Origin: an uncultured Bariatricus sp.
Lineage (GTDB): Bacteria > Bacillota > Clostridia > Lachnospirales > Lachnospiraceae
Reading direction: 5' to 3'
NCBI GenBank assembly: GCA_934320645.1
Contig: CAKRFP010000006.1
Span: 1-64,000, forward strand
Length of the DNA stretch: 64,000 bases
Shown one piece after another: positions 53,816 to 63,229 of this stretch. The notes beneath the pieces are model-generated. The model was not told the origin of the DNA, ran no database searches, and was given only the letters and a program-made list of their open reading frames with translations. The position numbers and the translations under genes were made by a program. Positions within the stretch are counted from its first letter, which is position 1; every line of letters starts with the position of its first letter.

Positions 53816-56524
53816 ATGACGGAAGAAATTAAAAAGCTGATCATTTATACAAGAAAAATGAAGAAAAGGGAGCCGTTGTACCGGGACTACCCGGAGGAGT
53901 TCCGGGAAGAAATCCGGGGATATCTGGAAAGCAACCATATTTCCAGACTCTATGCACATCAGGTTGAGATGTTTGAGAAGGTCAGAGCCGGGGAAAATGT
54001 GGTTATTACGACTTCGACGGCAAGTGGAAAGACGCTTGCCTTTCTGCTCCCGGTATTGCAGGAAATTCTGGAAGACCCGCTGACACGTGCGATTTTTATT
54101 TACCCGACCAAGGCACTGGCAAGTGACCAATACCGCGCGATGCAGCCGATTTTGAAATTTTTCGGAGAGGGAAGAGTTTCAGCAGGCGTGTACGATGGAG
54201 ATACCAAACCTGCCGAGCGGACAAGGATCCGCAAGAGTGCAAATATTATCCTGACCAATCCGGAGATGCTGAACTCGGCATTCCTTCCGAATCACAGCAA
54301 TTACGGGTTTGACGCGATTTTTGCAAATTTACGATATGTAGTGATCGATGAGCTTCATTCTTACCGCGGTGCTTTTGGAGCACATCTGGCAAATATTTTC
54401 CGGAGAATGCACCGGATTTGCCGGTATTACCATTCGAATCCGCATTTTCTGTGCAGCTCCGCGACGATCGCCAATCCGGTAGAGCTTGCCGAAAAGATCT
54501 GTGGAAGCGGATTTACGCTGATCGACCGGGACGGATCGCCGGCACCGGAGAAAGAGTACTGTATTATCCAGCCGCCGGAGATCAAGGGGAATAATGACAA
54601 AGTATACGGAAGGATTGCGGCGTCTGCAGTGGCAGCAAGACTCATACCGGAGCTGGTGGAAGAGGATCATCATTTTATCACCTTTGGACGATCCAGAAGA
54701 AATGTAGAAGTTATTCTAAAAGAAGCAAAGGATAAATTAGATGCTGCCGGATTTCTGGGAATAGCACGGATGGGTGGCAAGAATCCGGCAGATCTGATCG
54801 CAGGATACCGTGGCGGTTATACCCCGCTGGAGCGAAAAGAGATTGAGCGGAAGATGACGGAGGGAGAACTGACCGGGCTGGTATCGACGAATGCACTGGA
54901 GCTTGGGATCGACATCGGAAAGCTGGATGCAACTGTGATCGTCGGTTATCCGGGGACAAGGGCGTCCTTCTGGCAACAGAGTGGACGTGCCGGACGAAGC
55001 GGCAGTGCCTGTGTCAATTATCTGATCCTGGAAAATGAACCGTTTGACCAGTACATTGCCATCGATCCGGAATGGCTGTTCTCAAGAGAAAGTGAAAATG
55101 CGATCGTGGATCCGGACAATCTTCTGATCGAGCTTGCACATCTGCGCGCAGCGGCTGCTGAGATGCCACTTTCACTGGATGATATTGCGCTTTTTCCGGA
55201 TCTTGGAGAAATGATCCCGGTGCTTTTAAGCGCCGGAGAAGTAAAAAGCCTTGCCGGAAGATTTGCCTGGGCGGGACCTGCATTTCCGGCAGGGGATTAC
55301 AGCCTGCGTAATATGGACAAGACCAGGTTCAAGCTGCTCGCGCAGGAGGACGGACATGAGATCACGGAGATGGACGAATCCCAGGCATACCATGAGATCC
55401 ATCCGGGTGCTGTATATATGCATGATGGTGCATCCTATGAGATCACGAAGATGGATCTGGTCAGCCGGACAGCTTACGCCATTCCGTTTACAGGGGATTA
55501 TTATACGGTACCGGCAGGACAGGAAGAGACACGTATCCTGCATGTATTTCAGGAGGACGCGTATCAAAGGACGGAAATCCGTTTTGGAGATATCAATGTA
55601 AACGAAATCATTGCCATGTACAAGAAACTGCAGTTCCATAACCATCAGAATCTTGGATATGTAACACTGACGCAGCCACTTCAGAAGGATTATGATACGG
55701 AAAGTACCTGGATCACGATGCCTGAGAATGTTGTCAGAGTCTACCGGAGTCTTCTTTTGCCAAATCGCATGGGAGAGCTGGTGCTGAACAATCATTTCGA
55801 CGGAATGCAGTATGCGATCAAAAACGCGGCGATGATGGTGACAATGACGGAGCGTGACGATATTGATGTGACCATGTCCAATAATGCGACCATTCCGGAT
55901 GAATTCCGGGAAGAAAAGGTTTCCCTTTTTATTTATGACAAATACGAGGGAGGGCTTGGTTATTCGGAAAAGATCTATGATCTGATCCCGGAGATTCTGG
56001 CGAGTGCAGTCAAAATGGTCAGCGGCTGTCCATGTAAGGATGGCTGCCCGGCATGTGTGGGAGATTATAATCTGGATAAGAAGATGGTACTCTGGGGACT
56101 GGAGAATCTTCTGGAAGAGAGCGAACCGCCGGTTTATCTGAAGAAAAATATCAAAGAGCCACAGCCTGTGATCCGGAAAGAATTTTCTTTCTTCAATCTG
56201 CCGGATGAGTGGGAGAAGGTCTGTTATGCCGTGGTCAAAAATGGCGAGGCAGGCGGGCAGTTCCTGAAGACCATTAAAAAAGTCAGTACAGAAGGACACA
56301 AGCTGATCCTGACGATGGAAAATGAATTTTATGCAAAATGGCTGATGGAGCCGGATAACCTCCAAAGTCTGACCAATACCCTGCGGTATCATGTGATCTG
56401 TCCGGCGGATATGCAGATTCGGGTACGGTATGAAGTGAAAATGGATGAGCAGGAGAAAAAAGAACGAAAGAAGAAGAGAGACCGTTTGCAAAGGCGATAT
56501 GATGAACAGCTTAGAAATGAATAA
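53816..56524 (+). CDS. DEAD/DEAH-box helicase, MrfA/YprA-like (DUF1998)
   Basis: The 902-residue protein is a superfamily 2 helicase: STASGKTLAFLLP (Walker A, about 63-75), YPTKALASDQYR, VIDELHSYRG (motif II DELH), CSSATIANP, and helicase C with STNALELGIDIGKLD and QQSGRAGRSG. The C-terminal DUF1998-like part has a zinc-type Cys cluster CPCKDGCPAC (about 739-748). This layout is that of B. subtilis MrfA, which acts with MrfB in repair of mitomycin-type damage. It is longer than MrfA by a basic C-terminal tail. The ATG at 53816 has GGAGGAATTC upstream. Confidence 0.82.
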   Translation: MTEEIKKLIIYTRKMKKREPLYRDYPEEFREEIRGYLESNHISRLYAHQVEMFEKVRAGENVVITTSTASGKTLAFLLPVLQEILEDPLTRAIFIYPTKALASDQYRAMQPILKFFGEGRVSAGVYDGDTKPAERTRIRKSANIILTNPEMLNSAFLPNHSNYGFDAIFANLRYVVIDELHSYRGAFGAHLANIFRRMHRICRYYHSNPHFLCSSATIANPVELAEKICGSGFTLIDRDGSPAPEKEYCIIQPPEIKGNNDKVYGRIAASAVAARLIPELVEEDHHFITFGRSRRNVEVILKEAKDKLDAAGFLGIARMGGKNPADLIAGYRGGYTPLERKEIERKMTEGELTGLVSTNALELGIDIGKLDATVIVGYPGTRASFWQQSGRAGRSGSACVNYLILENEPFDQYIAIDPEWLFSRESENAIVDPDNLLIELAHLRAAAAEMPLSLDDIALFPDLGEMIPVLLSAGEVKSLAGRFAWAGPAFPAGDYSLRNMDKTRFKLLAQEDGHEITEMDESQAYHEIHPGAVYMHDGASYEITKMDLVSRTAYAIPFTGDYYTVPAGQEETRILHVFQEDAYQRTEIRFGDINVNEIIAMYKKLQFHNHQNLGYVTLTQPLQKDYDTESTWITMPENVVRVYRSLLLPNRMGELVLNNHFDGMQYAIKNAAMMVTMTERDDIDVTMSNNATIPDEFREEKVSLFIYDKYEGGLGYSEKIYDLIPEILASAVKMVSGCPCKDGCPACVGDYNLDKKMVLWGLENLLEESEPPVYLKKNIKEPQPVIRKEFSFFNLPDEWEKVCYAVVKNGEAGGQFLKTIKKVSTEGHKLILTMENEFYAKWLMEPDNLQSLTNTLRYHVICPADMQIRVRYEVKMDEQEKKERKKKRDRLQRRYDEQLRNE

Positions 56525-58298
56525 TATAGAAGAAATAAAAACTTTAAATCCTTACCAGCAGGAGGCGGTGCTGGATGAAAGCCCGGCATGTCTGGTAAAT
56601 GCAAATGTAGGGAGCGGAAAGACAACAGTGCTGATCGAGAAAGTGCGGCATCTGCATGAGAAAAAGCAGGTTTCGTATGAGAAAATGGCAGTGCTTACCT
56701 TTACCAACAAGGCGGCAGATGAGATCGCAGAACGTCTATCCAGAAAAGAAGCAGAGCTTACGGAAGAAGAACTGTGGGGATTTGGAACCTTTCACAGTGT
56801 TGCCTTAAGGATTCTGCGAAGATTTCTTCCGGAAAAGGCAGAAGACGGGACAAAATTGGAAGAATGGAACCGGGAATTTACCGTTATCACACCGGAAGAT
56901 GAAATGGAAATGGTGCTTGCCATCGCAAAAGAAGGCGGTTATAAGATCAAATACCAGAACCGTCTGAAAAAGCGGATGGAAGAGGATTACGCGGCATATC
57001 GGAAAGGAAGAACACAGGGAAAATACAAAGATGATCTGTTTCAGATCTTTCCGCTTCTTGAGAAGGCAAAAAGACAGCAGAATAAAATGTCCTTTGCAGA
57101 TCTTCTGGAAGAAGGAACGCAGGTGGCAAAAGAGCAGGAAGAGGTGCTGGATCTTAAGTGGATCATTGTCGATGAGGTACAGGACAGTGACGAAAAACAG
57201 CTGAAATTTCTGGAGGCGTTAAAAGGCACACAGACCCATTTTTTTGCGGTGGGGGATCCGAATCAGGTGATCTACAGCTGGAGAGGAACCGGACCGAATA
57301 TGTTCTTCCTGATCAAGCACAGATTTGGCGCAAAAGAACTGACTCTGCCGGTTAACTACCGGTCCGATGAAGTGATCCTGGAAGCGGCGAACCGTTTTCT
57401 TCAGTTTGGAGGAAAGATTGAGGGAAGTGGTGAAAGAGGGGAGAAGATTCTGGTAAGGAATCATTATGATCCATTTATCGAGGCAGAGTATCTGACAGAG
57501 CGGATCCGTGAGCTTCATGAGCAGGGACTTCCTTACCGGGAGATTGCGGTTTTCTACCGGGTGCAGAAGCAGGCAGAGATTCTGGAAAAAGTATTTGAAA
57601 GAGCAGAACTTCCTTATGTTCTTCCGGCAAAACAGAAAGAGGATGAGGATCCGGTTCCGGAAAGACCTCATATGATTCGGGAGTATGTTGCAGAAGGGAA
57701 GCTGAATGCGGTTTCGGGCGAACATACGATGGAAAAAGTGGCAGATACAGAACGACAGACGGAGGAAGAAGACGCAGTTCATCTTATGACACTGCACGCC
57801 TCAAAAGGTCTGGAATTTGACTATGTATTCATCATCGGAATGAATCAGGGACTGATCCCGCTTCGCTGCAAAAGCATAGAACAGGAAGAAGAGGAGCGCC
57901 GTCTGTTCTTCGTAGGACTGACCCGTGCAAGGAAGAACCTGGAACTTTCCTATTATACAAATCCGACGATTCCGGGGACATATGAGACACCAAGCAATTA
58001 TCTGCGGATGCTGCCGGAGGAGCTGCTTGAATGGGAAGAAAAGCCGGGAAGTGAGTCGCGGAAAGCGAATCTGCAGAAACTGCGGAAAGATACGCGGGAG
58101 CTGATCAGGGAGAAAAAGCAGGAGGAAGAAGAACAGAAAGAAACACGGAAGCCAGAGCGAAAAGGCAGACATCCGAAGTACGGAGAAGGGGAGATTATTT
58201 CTGAGGACGAGATGATGATCGAGCTGGAATTTCCGGGATATGGAAAAAAACAATTTCTGAAAGCATTTGGCGAAGTGGAAGTTTTAAAAGGCTTATAG
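56502..58298 (+). CDS. UvrD/PcrA-like superfamily 1 DNA helicase
   Basis: The 598-residue protein has all SF1A helicase motifs: NPYQQEAV, NVGSGKTTVLIEK (Walker A, about 35-47), VDEVQDSD (motif II), VGDPNQVIYSWRG (motif III), LPVNYRSDE, TLHASKGLEFDYVF (motif V) and VGLTRARKNLEL (motif VI). It is shorter than PcrA (about 720 residues), mainly in the 2B region. The start overlaps the preceding helicase gene by about 20 bp, and ATG 56499, 56502 and 56517 are all possible. Coupling with a MrfA-like helicase suggests a joint repair role. Confidence 0.82.
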   Translation: MNSLEMNNIEEIKTLNPYQQEAVLDESPACLVNANVGSGKTTVLIEKVRHLHEKKQVSYEKMAVLTFTNKAADEIAERLSRKEAELTEEELWGFGTFHSVALRILRRFLPEKAEDGTKLEEWNREFTVITPEDEMEMVLAIAKEGGYKIKYQNRLKKRMEEDYAAYRKGRTQGKYKDDLFQIFPLLEKAKRQQNKMSFADLLEEGTQVAKEQEEVLDLKWIIVDEVQDSDEKQLKFLEALKGTQTHFFAVGDPNQVIYSWRGTGPNMFFLIKHRFGAKELTLPVNYRSDEVILEAANRFLQFGGKIEGSGERGEKILVRNHYDPFIEAEYLTERIRELHEQGLPYREIAVFYRVQKQAEILEKVFERAELPYVLPAKQKEDEDPVPERPHMIREYVAEGKLNAVSGEHTMEKVADTERQTEEEDAVHLMTLHASKGLEFDYVFIIGMNQGLIPLRCKSIEQEEEERRLFFVGLTRARKNLELSYYTNPTIPGTYETPSNYLRMLPEELLEWEEKPGSESRKANLQKLRKDTRELIREKKQEEEEQKETRKPERKGRHPKYGEGEIISEDEMMIELEFPGYGKKQFLKAFGEVEVLKGL

Positions 58299-58355
58299 AA
58301 AATGGCAATACAAATTGTTTACTGAAAGAATTTATCAATAAAATATTTTTTCATG

Positions 58356-58401
58356 AAAGGGCATATGGGAGTGAATTTTTTTTCACCTCTATATGCCTTT
58401 T
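58356..58401 (+). terminator. Terminator of the helicase operon
   Basis: AAAGGGCATAT with GAGTGAA pairs with TTCACCTC and TATATGCCTTT around a T-rich loop, followed by T and A-rich sequence. Confidence 0.6.
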
Positions 58402-58428
58402 AAAAGAAAAGTGAATATTTATTCATAG

Positions 58429-58454
58429 AATTATCGCGATAATTTTATTATAAT
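58429..58454 (+). promoter_or_regulatory. Palindromic operator and -10 of the DUF5058 operon
   Basis: AATTATCGCGATAATT (58429-58444) is a perfect 16-bp palindrome five bases upstream of TATAAT (58449-58454). It would lie over the -35/-10 spacer, a typical repressor position. The regulator is unknown; the PucR protein downstream is one candidate. Confidence 0.6.
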
Positions 58455-58502
58455 TTCAATAAATTTTATGAATATTTTATTTATTTTTAAGGAGGTAGCA
58501 AT

Positions 58503-59198
58503 ATGGATGCTATGAAAATCGCCAACAGTATACCGATGTGGATCGCCTGTGGAATCCCGGTAATACTCGTTATCGCACAGGCCCTGATCTTTGCAAAAAA
58601 ATCTTATTCGGCAGGAAAGAAGATCGGACTTACAGAAAAGCAGATGAAGAACGCAATCAAGAGCAGCGCGATCACTTCCATTGGACCATCTATTGTAATC
58701 TTAAGTGGAATGCTTTCCCTTCTGATCACTGTTGGAGGACCGATGGCGTGGATGAGACTTTCCCTGATCGGTTCCGTTATGTTTGAATCTATCGCAGCAG
58801 GTTTTGGTACTGCATCAGTTGGTGTACAGCTTGGAGCAGATACATTGACACCACTGGCACTTGATATGGCAGTATGGACCATGATCCTTGGATCGATCGG
58901 ATGGATCATTTTTGCAACTATTTCTGCAAACCGTATGGACAAGGTACAGCACAAAATTTCAGGTGGAGATCCGGCAAAACTGATGGCAATTTCAAGTGCG
59001 GCTATCATTGGTGCATTTAGTTCAATGTCATCTTCTCATCTGATCAAGCTGAATAAAAACTCAGTTGCCTGCGTACTTGGAGCTGTATTTATGGCAATAC
59101 TTTTAACCATTTCAGAAAAAAAGAATATCAAGTGGCTGAAAGAATGGAATCTTACGATTTCAATTCTGGCAGCAATGATCATCACAGCCGTGATTTAA
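58503..59198 (+). CDS. DUF5058 family membrane protein
   Basis: The 231-residue protein has about six membrane segments and matches the DUF5058 family common in Lachnospiraceae; its function is unknown. The charged loop AKKSYSAGKKIGLTEKQMKN (about 30-50) lies between segments 1 and 2. It is followed by a second membrane protein (13 bp) and an AbgB-like amidohydrolase. The two membrane proteins may form an importer for the amidohydrolase substrate; this is inference from gene order only. AAGGAGG precedes the ATG. Confidence 0.75.
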   Translation: MDAMKIANSIPMWIACGIPVILVIAQALIFAKKSYSAGKKIGLTEKQMKNAIKSSAITSIGPSIVILSGMLSLLITVGGPMAWMRLSLIGSVMFESIAAGFGTASVGVQLGADTLTPLALDMAVWTMILGSIGWIIFATISANRMDKVQHKISGGDPAKLMAISSAAIIGAFSSMSSSHLIKLNKNSVACVLGAVFMAILLTISEKKNIKWLKEWNLTISILAAMIITAVI

Positions 59199-59211
59199 AG
59201 GAGGAGCGAAC

Positions 59212-59910
59212 ATGGAAAAAAAAGATTTTTATGAAGGCGAATATATGCCGCAGATGCATAAGATTGGTAAACTTACCGGATTGCTTGGAGCTGTATTATC
59301 TTTCCTGCCGGCACTTGTACTGGCAGTTGTGTACGGACTTCTTCCAAAACCTGCTGCACTTGCTACCGCATTTATTTCTGCAGCAAGTGCATTCGGATTC
59401 CTCTGGATTGTAGAACCGATTTCTTACTTTACCGTACTTGGTCCGGTAGGTACATACATGGCATTTTTGTCAGGAAATATTTCCAATATGCGAGTTCCTT
59501 GCGCCGGTATGGCTCAGGTCGCAGCTGACGTTGAACCAGGAACAGAAAAAGGTTCGATCGTTTCAGTAATCGGTATGGCGACATCCATCGTCATTAACGT
59601 ATCTGTGCTGACAATCGGAGTTATCCTCGGAAGCTCTGTACTTTCAGCAATGCCGGCAAGTGTGATAGAGGCATTGAATTATCTGCTTCCGGCACTGTTT
59701 GGTGCCCTGCTTATGCAGTTTGGACTGAAAAGAATCAAATTTGCAGGTGGTATGCTTGCATTTGCAATTCTCATTGGTATTGCAATTAACGCAGGTCTTT
59801 TCAACTGGCTTCCGGGAGCAGCAAACTATCTGACAACTCTTGCAAGTGTATTTGTAGCAATCGGTGTAACACTTGCAACTTATGGAAAGAAAAAAGAAGC
59901 CGGAAAGTAA
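59212..59910 (+). CDS. Membrane protein paired with DUF5058
   Basis: The 232-residue protein has about six membrane segments; family not recognised with certainty. It starts 13 bp after the DUF5058 gene with AAGGAGGAG upstream of the ATG. It has a similar size, so the two could form a heteromeric membrane complex. A conserved-looking polar loop YMAFLSGNISNMRVPC (about 82-97) lies between segments. The amidohydrolase gene follows after 37 bp. Confidence 0.7.
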   Translation: MEKKDFYEGEYMPQMHKIGKLTGLLGAVLSFLPALVLAVVYGLLPKPAALATAFISAASAFGFLWIVEPISYFTVLGPVGTYMAFLSGNISNMRVPCAGMAQVAADVEPGTEKGSIVSVIGMATSIVINVSVLTIGVILGSSVLSAMPASVIEALNYLLPALFGALLMQFGLKRIKFAGGMLAFAILIGIAINAGLFNWLPGAANYLTTLASVFVAIGVTLATYGKKKEAGK

Positions 59911-59947
59911 GAATAGTGTATAATTGGATGGAAAAGGAGAGGTAGAT

Positions 59948-61318
59948 ATGACGAAAAAAGAGATGCTTGGGCAGATGGAGGAACTTAGGTCTACCTGCGT
60001 GGACATCTGCACTAATTTATGGAATAATCCTGAGAGTGGCGGGAATGAGCAGAAGTCAGCGGATATGATCCGTGAGCTTCTTCATCATGAAGGATTTGTG
60101 ATTGTAAATGAAGAACATCTTCCACATGCGTTTTATGCAGAATATGGAAGTGGCAAACCGGTGATCGCTGTTCTTGGAGAATATGATGCGCTTCCTGGAC
60201 TTTCCCAGAAATGCCAGATCACGAAAGAGCCGGTAACACCGGGAGCAGCAGGACATGGATGTGGACATAACCTTCTGGGCGCAGGGGCTGTGACAGGAGC
60301 GATCATGATCAAACGGTTTCTTGAGCAGGAAGGAATTCCGGGAACCTTAAGATTCTATGGATGCCCGGAAGAAGAATTGCTAAGTGGAAAAGTAAAAATG
60401 GCATATTATCATATGTTTGACGGATGCGATATGGCACTGAGCTGGCACCCGATGTCTGCAAACATGATTTATGATGAAGGATATCTGGCGAGTGCATCTG
60501 CGAAGTTTTATTTCAAAGGAAAAACTTCACATGCAGCATTTGCACCGGAAAGAGGGCGGAGTGCGCTTGACGCAGTGGAACTTATGAGTGTAGGCGCCAA
60601 CTATTTAAGAGAGCATGTAGTTGACAAGGCAAGAATCCACTATACTACAGACAGTGGCGGATTTTCACCGAATATCGTGCCGGATAAAGCAAGTGCATGG
60701 TATTTTACAAGGGCTCCGCACATCAGCGATGTAAAAGACATTCTCCGCAGACTGACACTTGTGGCAAAAGGTGCTGCAATGATGACAGAGACGGAGGTTG
60801 AGACCAAAATTGAATATGGCTGCTGCGATATGGTCAGCGAAAAATCATTTGCAGATCTGACATGGAAGAATCTGCAGGAGGTCGGAACACCAACTTATAC
60901 GGAAGAGGAAATGGAATTTGCAAGACAGTTGCAGGCTACCGTTGATCCGGCTATCAAAGATAGAGATCAGAGAATGTATGAAGCAAAAGAAAAGGCATTA
61001 GCAGATGGTGTTGTTTCCAGAAATGCCTGGGAAAAAGCACCGCTTACTGCTTCTTCGGACAGTGGAGATGTGAGCCAGATGATGCCGATGAACCTCTTTA
61101 CTGCAGTTTGCTGGCCGGTTGGTGTTGCACCGCATACCTGGCAGAGCTGTGCATCTGCCGGAAGCACGATCGGACAGAAAGGTGCATTTTACGCAGCGAA
61201 AGTCATTGCAGCAACAGCATATGACCTGTATACACAGCCGGAACTGCGAAAAGAAATTCAGGACGAATTCGATGCGCAGGACAGAGAACCATATGCACCG
61301 ATGTATGAGGGTGAATAA
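59948..61318 (+). CDS. M20 family amidohydrolase, AbgB-like
   Basis: The 456-residue protein belongs to the M20D/amidohydrolase group and most resembles AbgB, which splits p-aminobenzoyl-glutamate. Metal-site motifs are LGEYDALPGLSQ (about 78-89), GHGCGHNLLGAG (about 102-113), GCPEEELLSGK and SWHPMSANM. The actual substrate may be another N-acyl amino acid or peptide. It sits at the end of the DUF5058 operon and before PucR. ATG 59948 has AAAGGAGAGG upstream; the frame runs back to 59924. Confidence 0.82.
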   Translation: MTKKEMLGQMEELRSTCVDICTNLWNNPESGGNEQKSADMIRELLHHEGFVIVNEEHLPHAFYAEYGSGKPVIAVLGEYDALPGLSQKCQITKEPVTPGAAGHGCGHNLLGAGAVTGAIMIKRFLEQEGIPGTLRFYGCPEEELLSGKVKMAYYHMFDGCDMALSWHPMSANMIYDEGYLASASAKFYFKGKTSHAAFAPERGRSALDAVELMSVGANYLREHVVDKARIHYTTDSGGFSPNIVPDKASAWYFTRAPHISDVKDILRRLTLVAKGAAMMTETEVETKIEYGCCDMVSEKSFADLTWKNLQEVGTPTYTEEEMEFARQLQATVDPAIKDRDQRMYEAKEKALADGVVSRNAWEKAPLTASSDSGDVSQMMPMNLFTAVCWPVGVAPHTWQSCASAGSTIGQKGAFYAAKVIAATAYDLYTQPELRKEIQDEFDAQDREPYAPMYEGE

Positions 61319-61342
61319 GAACAAGAAAAAGTAAAGAAAAAA

Positions 61343-61376
61343 GATCCCGGAGCCGAGAGGTTTCCGGGATTTTTAT
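61343..61376 (+). terminator. Terminator after the amidohydrolase gene
   Basis: GATCCCGGA pairs with TCCGGGAT around a GCCGAGAGGTT loop, with five T at the end. Confidence 0.75.
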
Positions 61377-61405
61377 GAGGAAAAAAAGTAAGTGTGTGAC
61401 TGGAT

Positions 61406-61434
61406 TTGACAAGAATTTTCATGAATGTTACACT
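61406..61434 (+). promoter_or_regulatory. Promoter of the PucR gene
   Basis: TTGACA (61406-61411), a 17-bp spacer and TACACT (61429-61434), about 60 bp before the start. Confidence 0.7.
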
Positions 61435-61496
61435 GAGAAAATAGGAGAAAAACAGACTGTGTGAGGGGGATAAGTGCAGTCAGGCAGGAGACAGAA

Positions 61497-63140
61497 ATGG
61501 GTATCGCAATACAAGAATTATTATCGCAGGACTATTTTAAGGATTTTTACGTTCTGGCGGGGGCAAAGGGACTGCACCGTGAGATCCAGGGAATCACAGT
61601 TATGGAGGCACCGGATGCATTTCACTGGACAAAAGGGAAGGAACTGGTACTTTCATCAGGGTACGTTATTGCAAAGGAACCAGATTGTATTGAAAAAGCA
61701 TTCCGGGAGGGAAGTGTCCAGAAATCAGCGGGAATGATGATCAAAAGAGAACGATATCTGGAGAAAATACCGGAGGAGATACTGGAGCTTTTTGATCAGT
61801 ATGAGGTGCCCCTTATCTCCATGCCGTTTTCAGCACCATGGATGGAAGTGATGAGCCAGATTAATACTGCTGTGCTGAACCGGACCATACGCAGGCTGCG
61901 GATCAATACCAGTCATATGACATTTCAGATGTCGAATTTTTCATATAAAGAGCAGAAGATCAAGCGGATCCTCCAGGCGATGGAGGCTGAGATGGGTTTC
62001 CCGGCATTTTTATATGATTTTGTAGAAGAAGAGGCGTATTACAGTTCGATGAATTTTCAGAAGATAGCGAAAGGATTCGGACTTGAAACAGAGGATTTCT
62101 GGGAGCCGTCAATGCCGTATACCCGCCATACGCTTTGTGATTACATGGACATGGTGAGATACCGTCTTGTGAATCAGAGTCACCAGGAGGAACCGAGAAT
62201 CAGCTGGATACGAGTCCCGATTTCTGTAAATGGAAGTGTACAGGCGTATTTTGCCGTGATGGAAGCGCGGGAATTCCTGGATTATTATGATGAGTACAGT
62301 ATCCGGATTGCCTATCTGATGCTGCAGGGATTATATGAGCAGATCGTAGCGGCACAGAACATGGGGAATATCGGATTTGAGAACTTTGTGTTATATGCTT
62401 TGAGTGCAACGGAAGATGATACACAGAAGATGATGTTTCAGGCGAATGTACAGGGGATTTCCATGAGTACAAAATACAGGTATGTATTGTTCCGGCGCGC
62501 GGACAATCAGGAAGAATTTCCAAACCGGAGAAAAGAGATCCTTGAGGCTTACCGGAAAAGTAGTCTGATCAAATATGCCAGAATCGCAATGATCGGAGAA
62601 AATGTGGGGATTCTTTTTTTGGAAGACAGAGAAGAAGACTGGGAGAAAGGTCATATCCTGGCACTTCTGGAAGAATTCCGGAGAAGAGTTCTGAAGAGCT
62701 GTCCGGAGACGGCACTGGAATTTGGTTATTCACTGGATGCCGCTTCTCTTGGGCATATCCGTCAAAGCATAGAGAAATGCCAGAAAGCACTGAATATGGG
62801 AAAAATGATTTATCCAACCCTTTTTGCATGGGAGTATTCTCAGCTTGGTCCACTTGCATGGCTGGATATTCCGGAAGAGGAGCTTACCCATATGCTCTCG
62901 GCTTACAGTGTACTCCTGAAAGATGAAAAGAATATCGATCTATTAAAGACTTTAAAAGTATATCTGGAAAATAATATGAACTACAGCGCAACAGCTGAGA
63001 AATTATATGTACATATCAATACGATCAGGAAGAGGATCGACAAGGTAAACGAACTTCTGCAGATTGACTGGAGCGATAATATTGCACGGATGAATGCAGA
63101 GCTATTACTGCGTTTTTTGAATCTGGAAGAAAAAATTTAA
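61497..63140 (+). CDS. PucR family transcriptional regulator
   Basis: The 547-residue protein has the PucR N-terminal domain (about 1-125, FKDFYVLAGAKGLHREIQGITVMEAPD), a GGDEF-like middle region (about 290-420, without GGDEF residues) and a C-terminal helix-turn-helix (HTH_30; NNMNYSATAEKLYVHINTIRKRIDK, about 500-524). Family members control purine, amino-acid or related catabolism. The DUF5058-AbgB genes upstream are the likely targets, though it has its own promoter. The ATG at 61497 has CAGGAGACAG before it; the frame opens at 61461. Confidence 0.85.
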   Translation: MGIAIQELLSQDYFKDFYVLAGAKGLHREIQGITVMEAPDAFHWTKGKELVLSSGYVIAKEPDCIEKAFREGSVQKSAGMMIKRERYLEKIPEEILELFDQYEVPLISMPFSAPWMEVMSQINTAVLNRTIRRLRINTSHMTFQMSNFSYKEQKIKRILQAMEAEMGFPAFLYDFVEEEAYYSSMNFQKIAKGFGLETEDFWEPSMPYTRHTLCDYMDMVRYRLVNQSHQEEPRISWIRVPISVNGSVQAYFAVMEAREFLDYYDEYSIRIAYLMLQGLYEQIVAAQNMGNIGFENFVLYALSATEDDTQKMMFQANVQGISMSTKYRYVLFRRADNQEEFPNRRKEILEAYRKSSLIKYARIAMIGENVGILFLEDREEDWEKGHILALLEEFRRRVLKSCPETALEFGYSLDAASLGHIRQSIEKCQKALNMGKMIYPTLFAWEYSQLGPLAWLDIPEEELTHMLSAYSVLLKDEKNIDLLKTLKVYLENNMNYSATAEKLYVHINTIRKRIDKVNELLQIDWSDNIARMNAELLLRFLNLEEKI

Positions 63141-63229
63141 CATTTCTTTGAACAGGAATTGATGATTTTCAGGGTAAAAGATGATACAATGTATATTGTG
63201 TGAAAAAAAAGACAAAGAGGGAGATGCCT

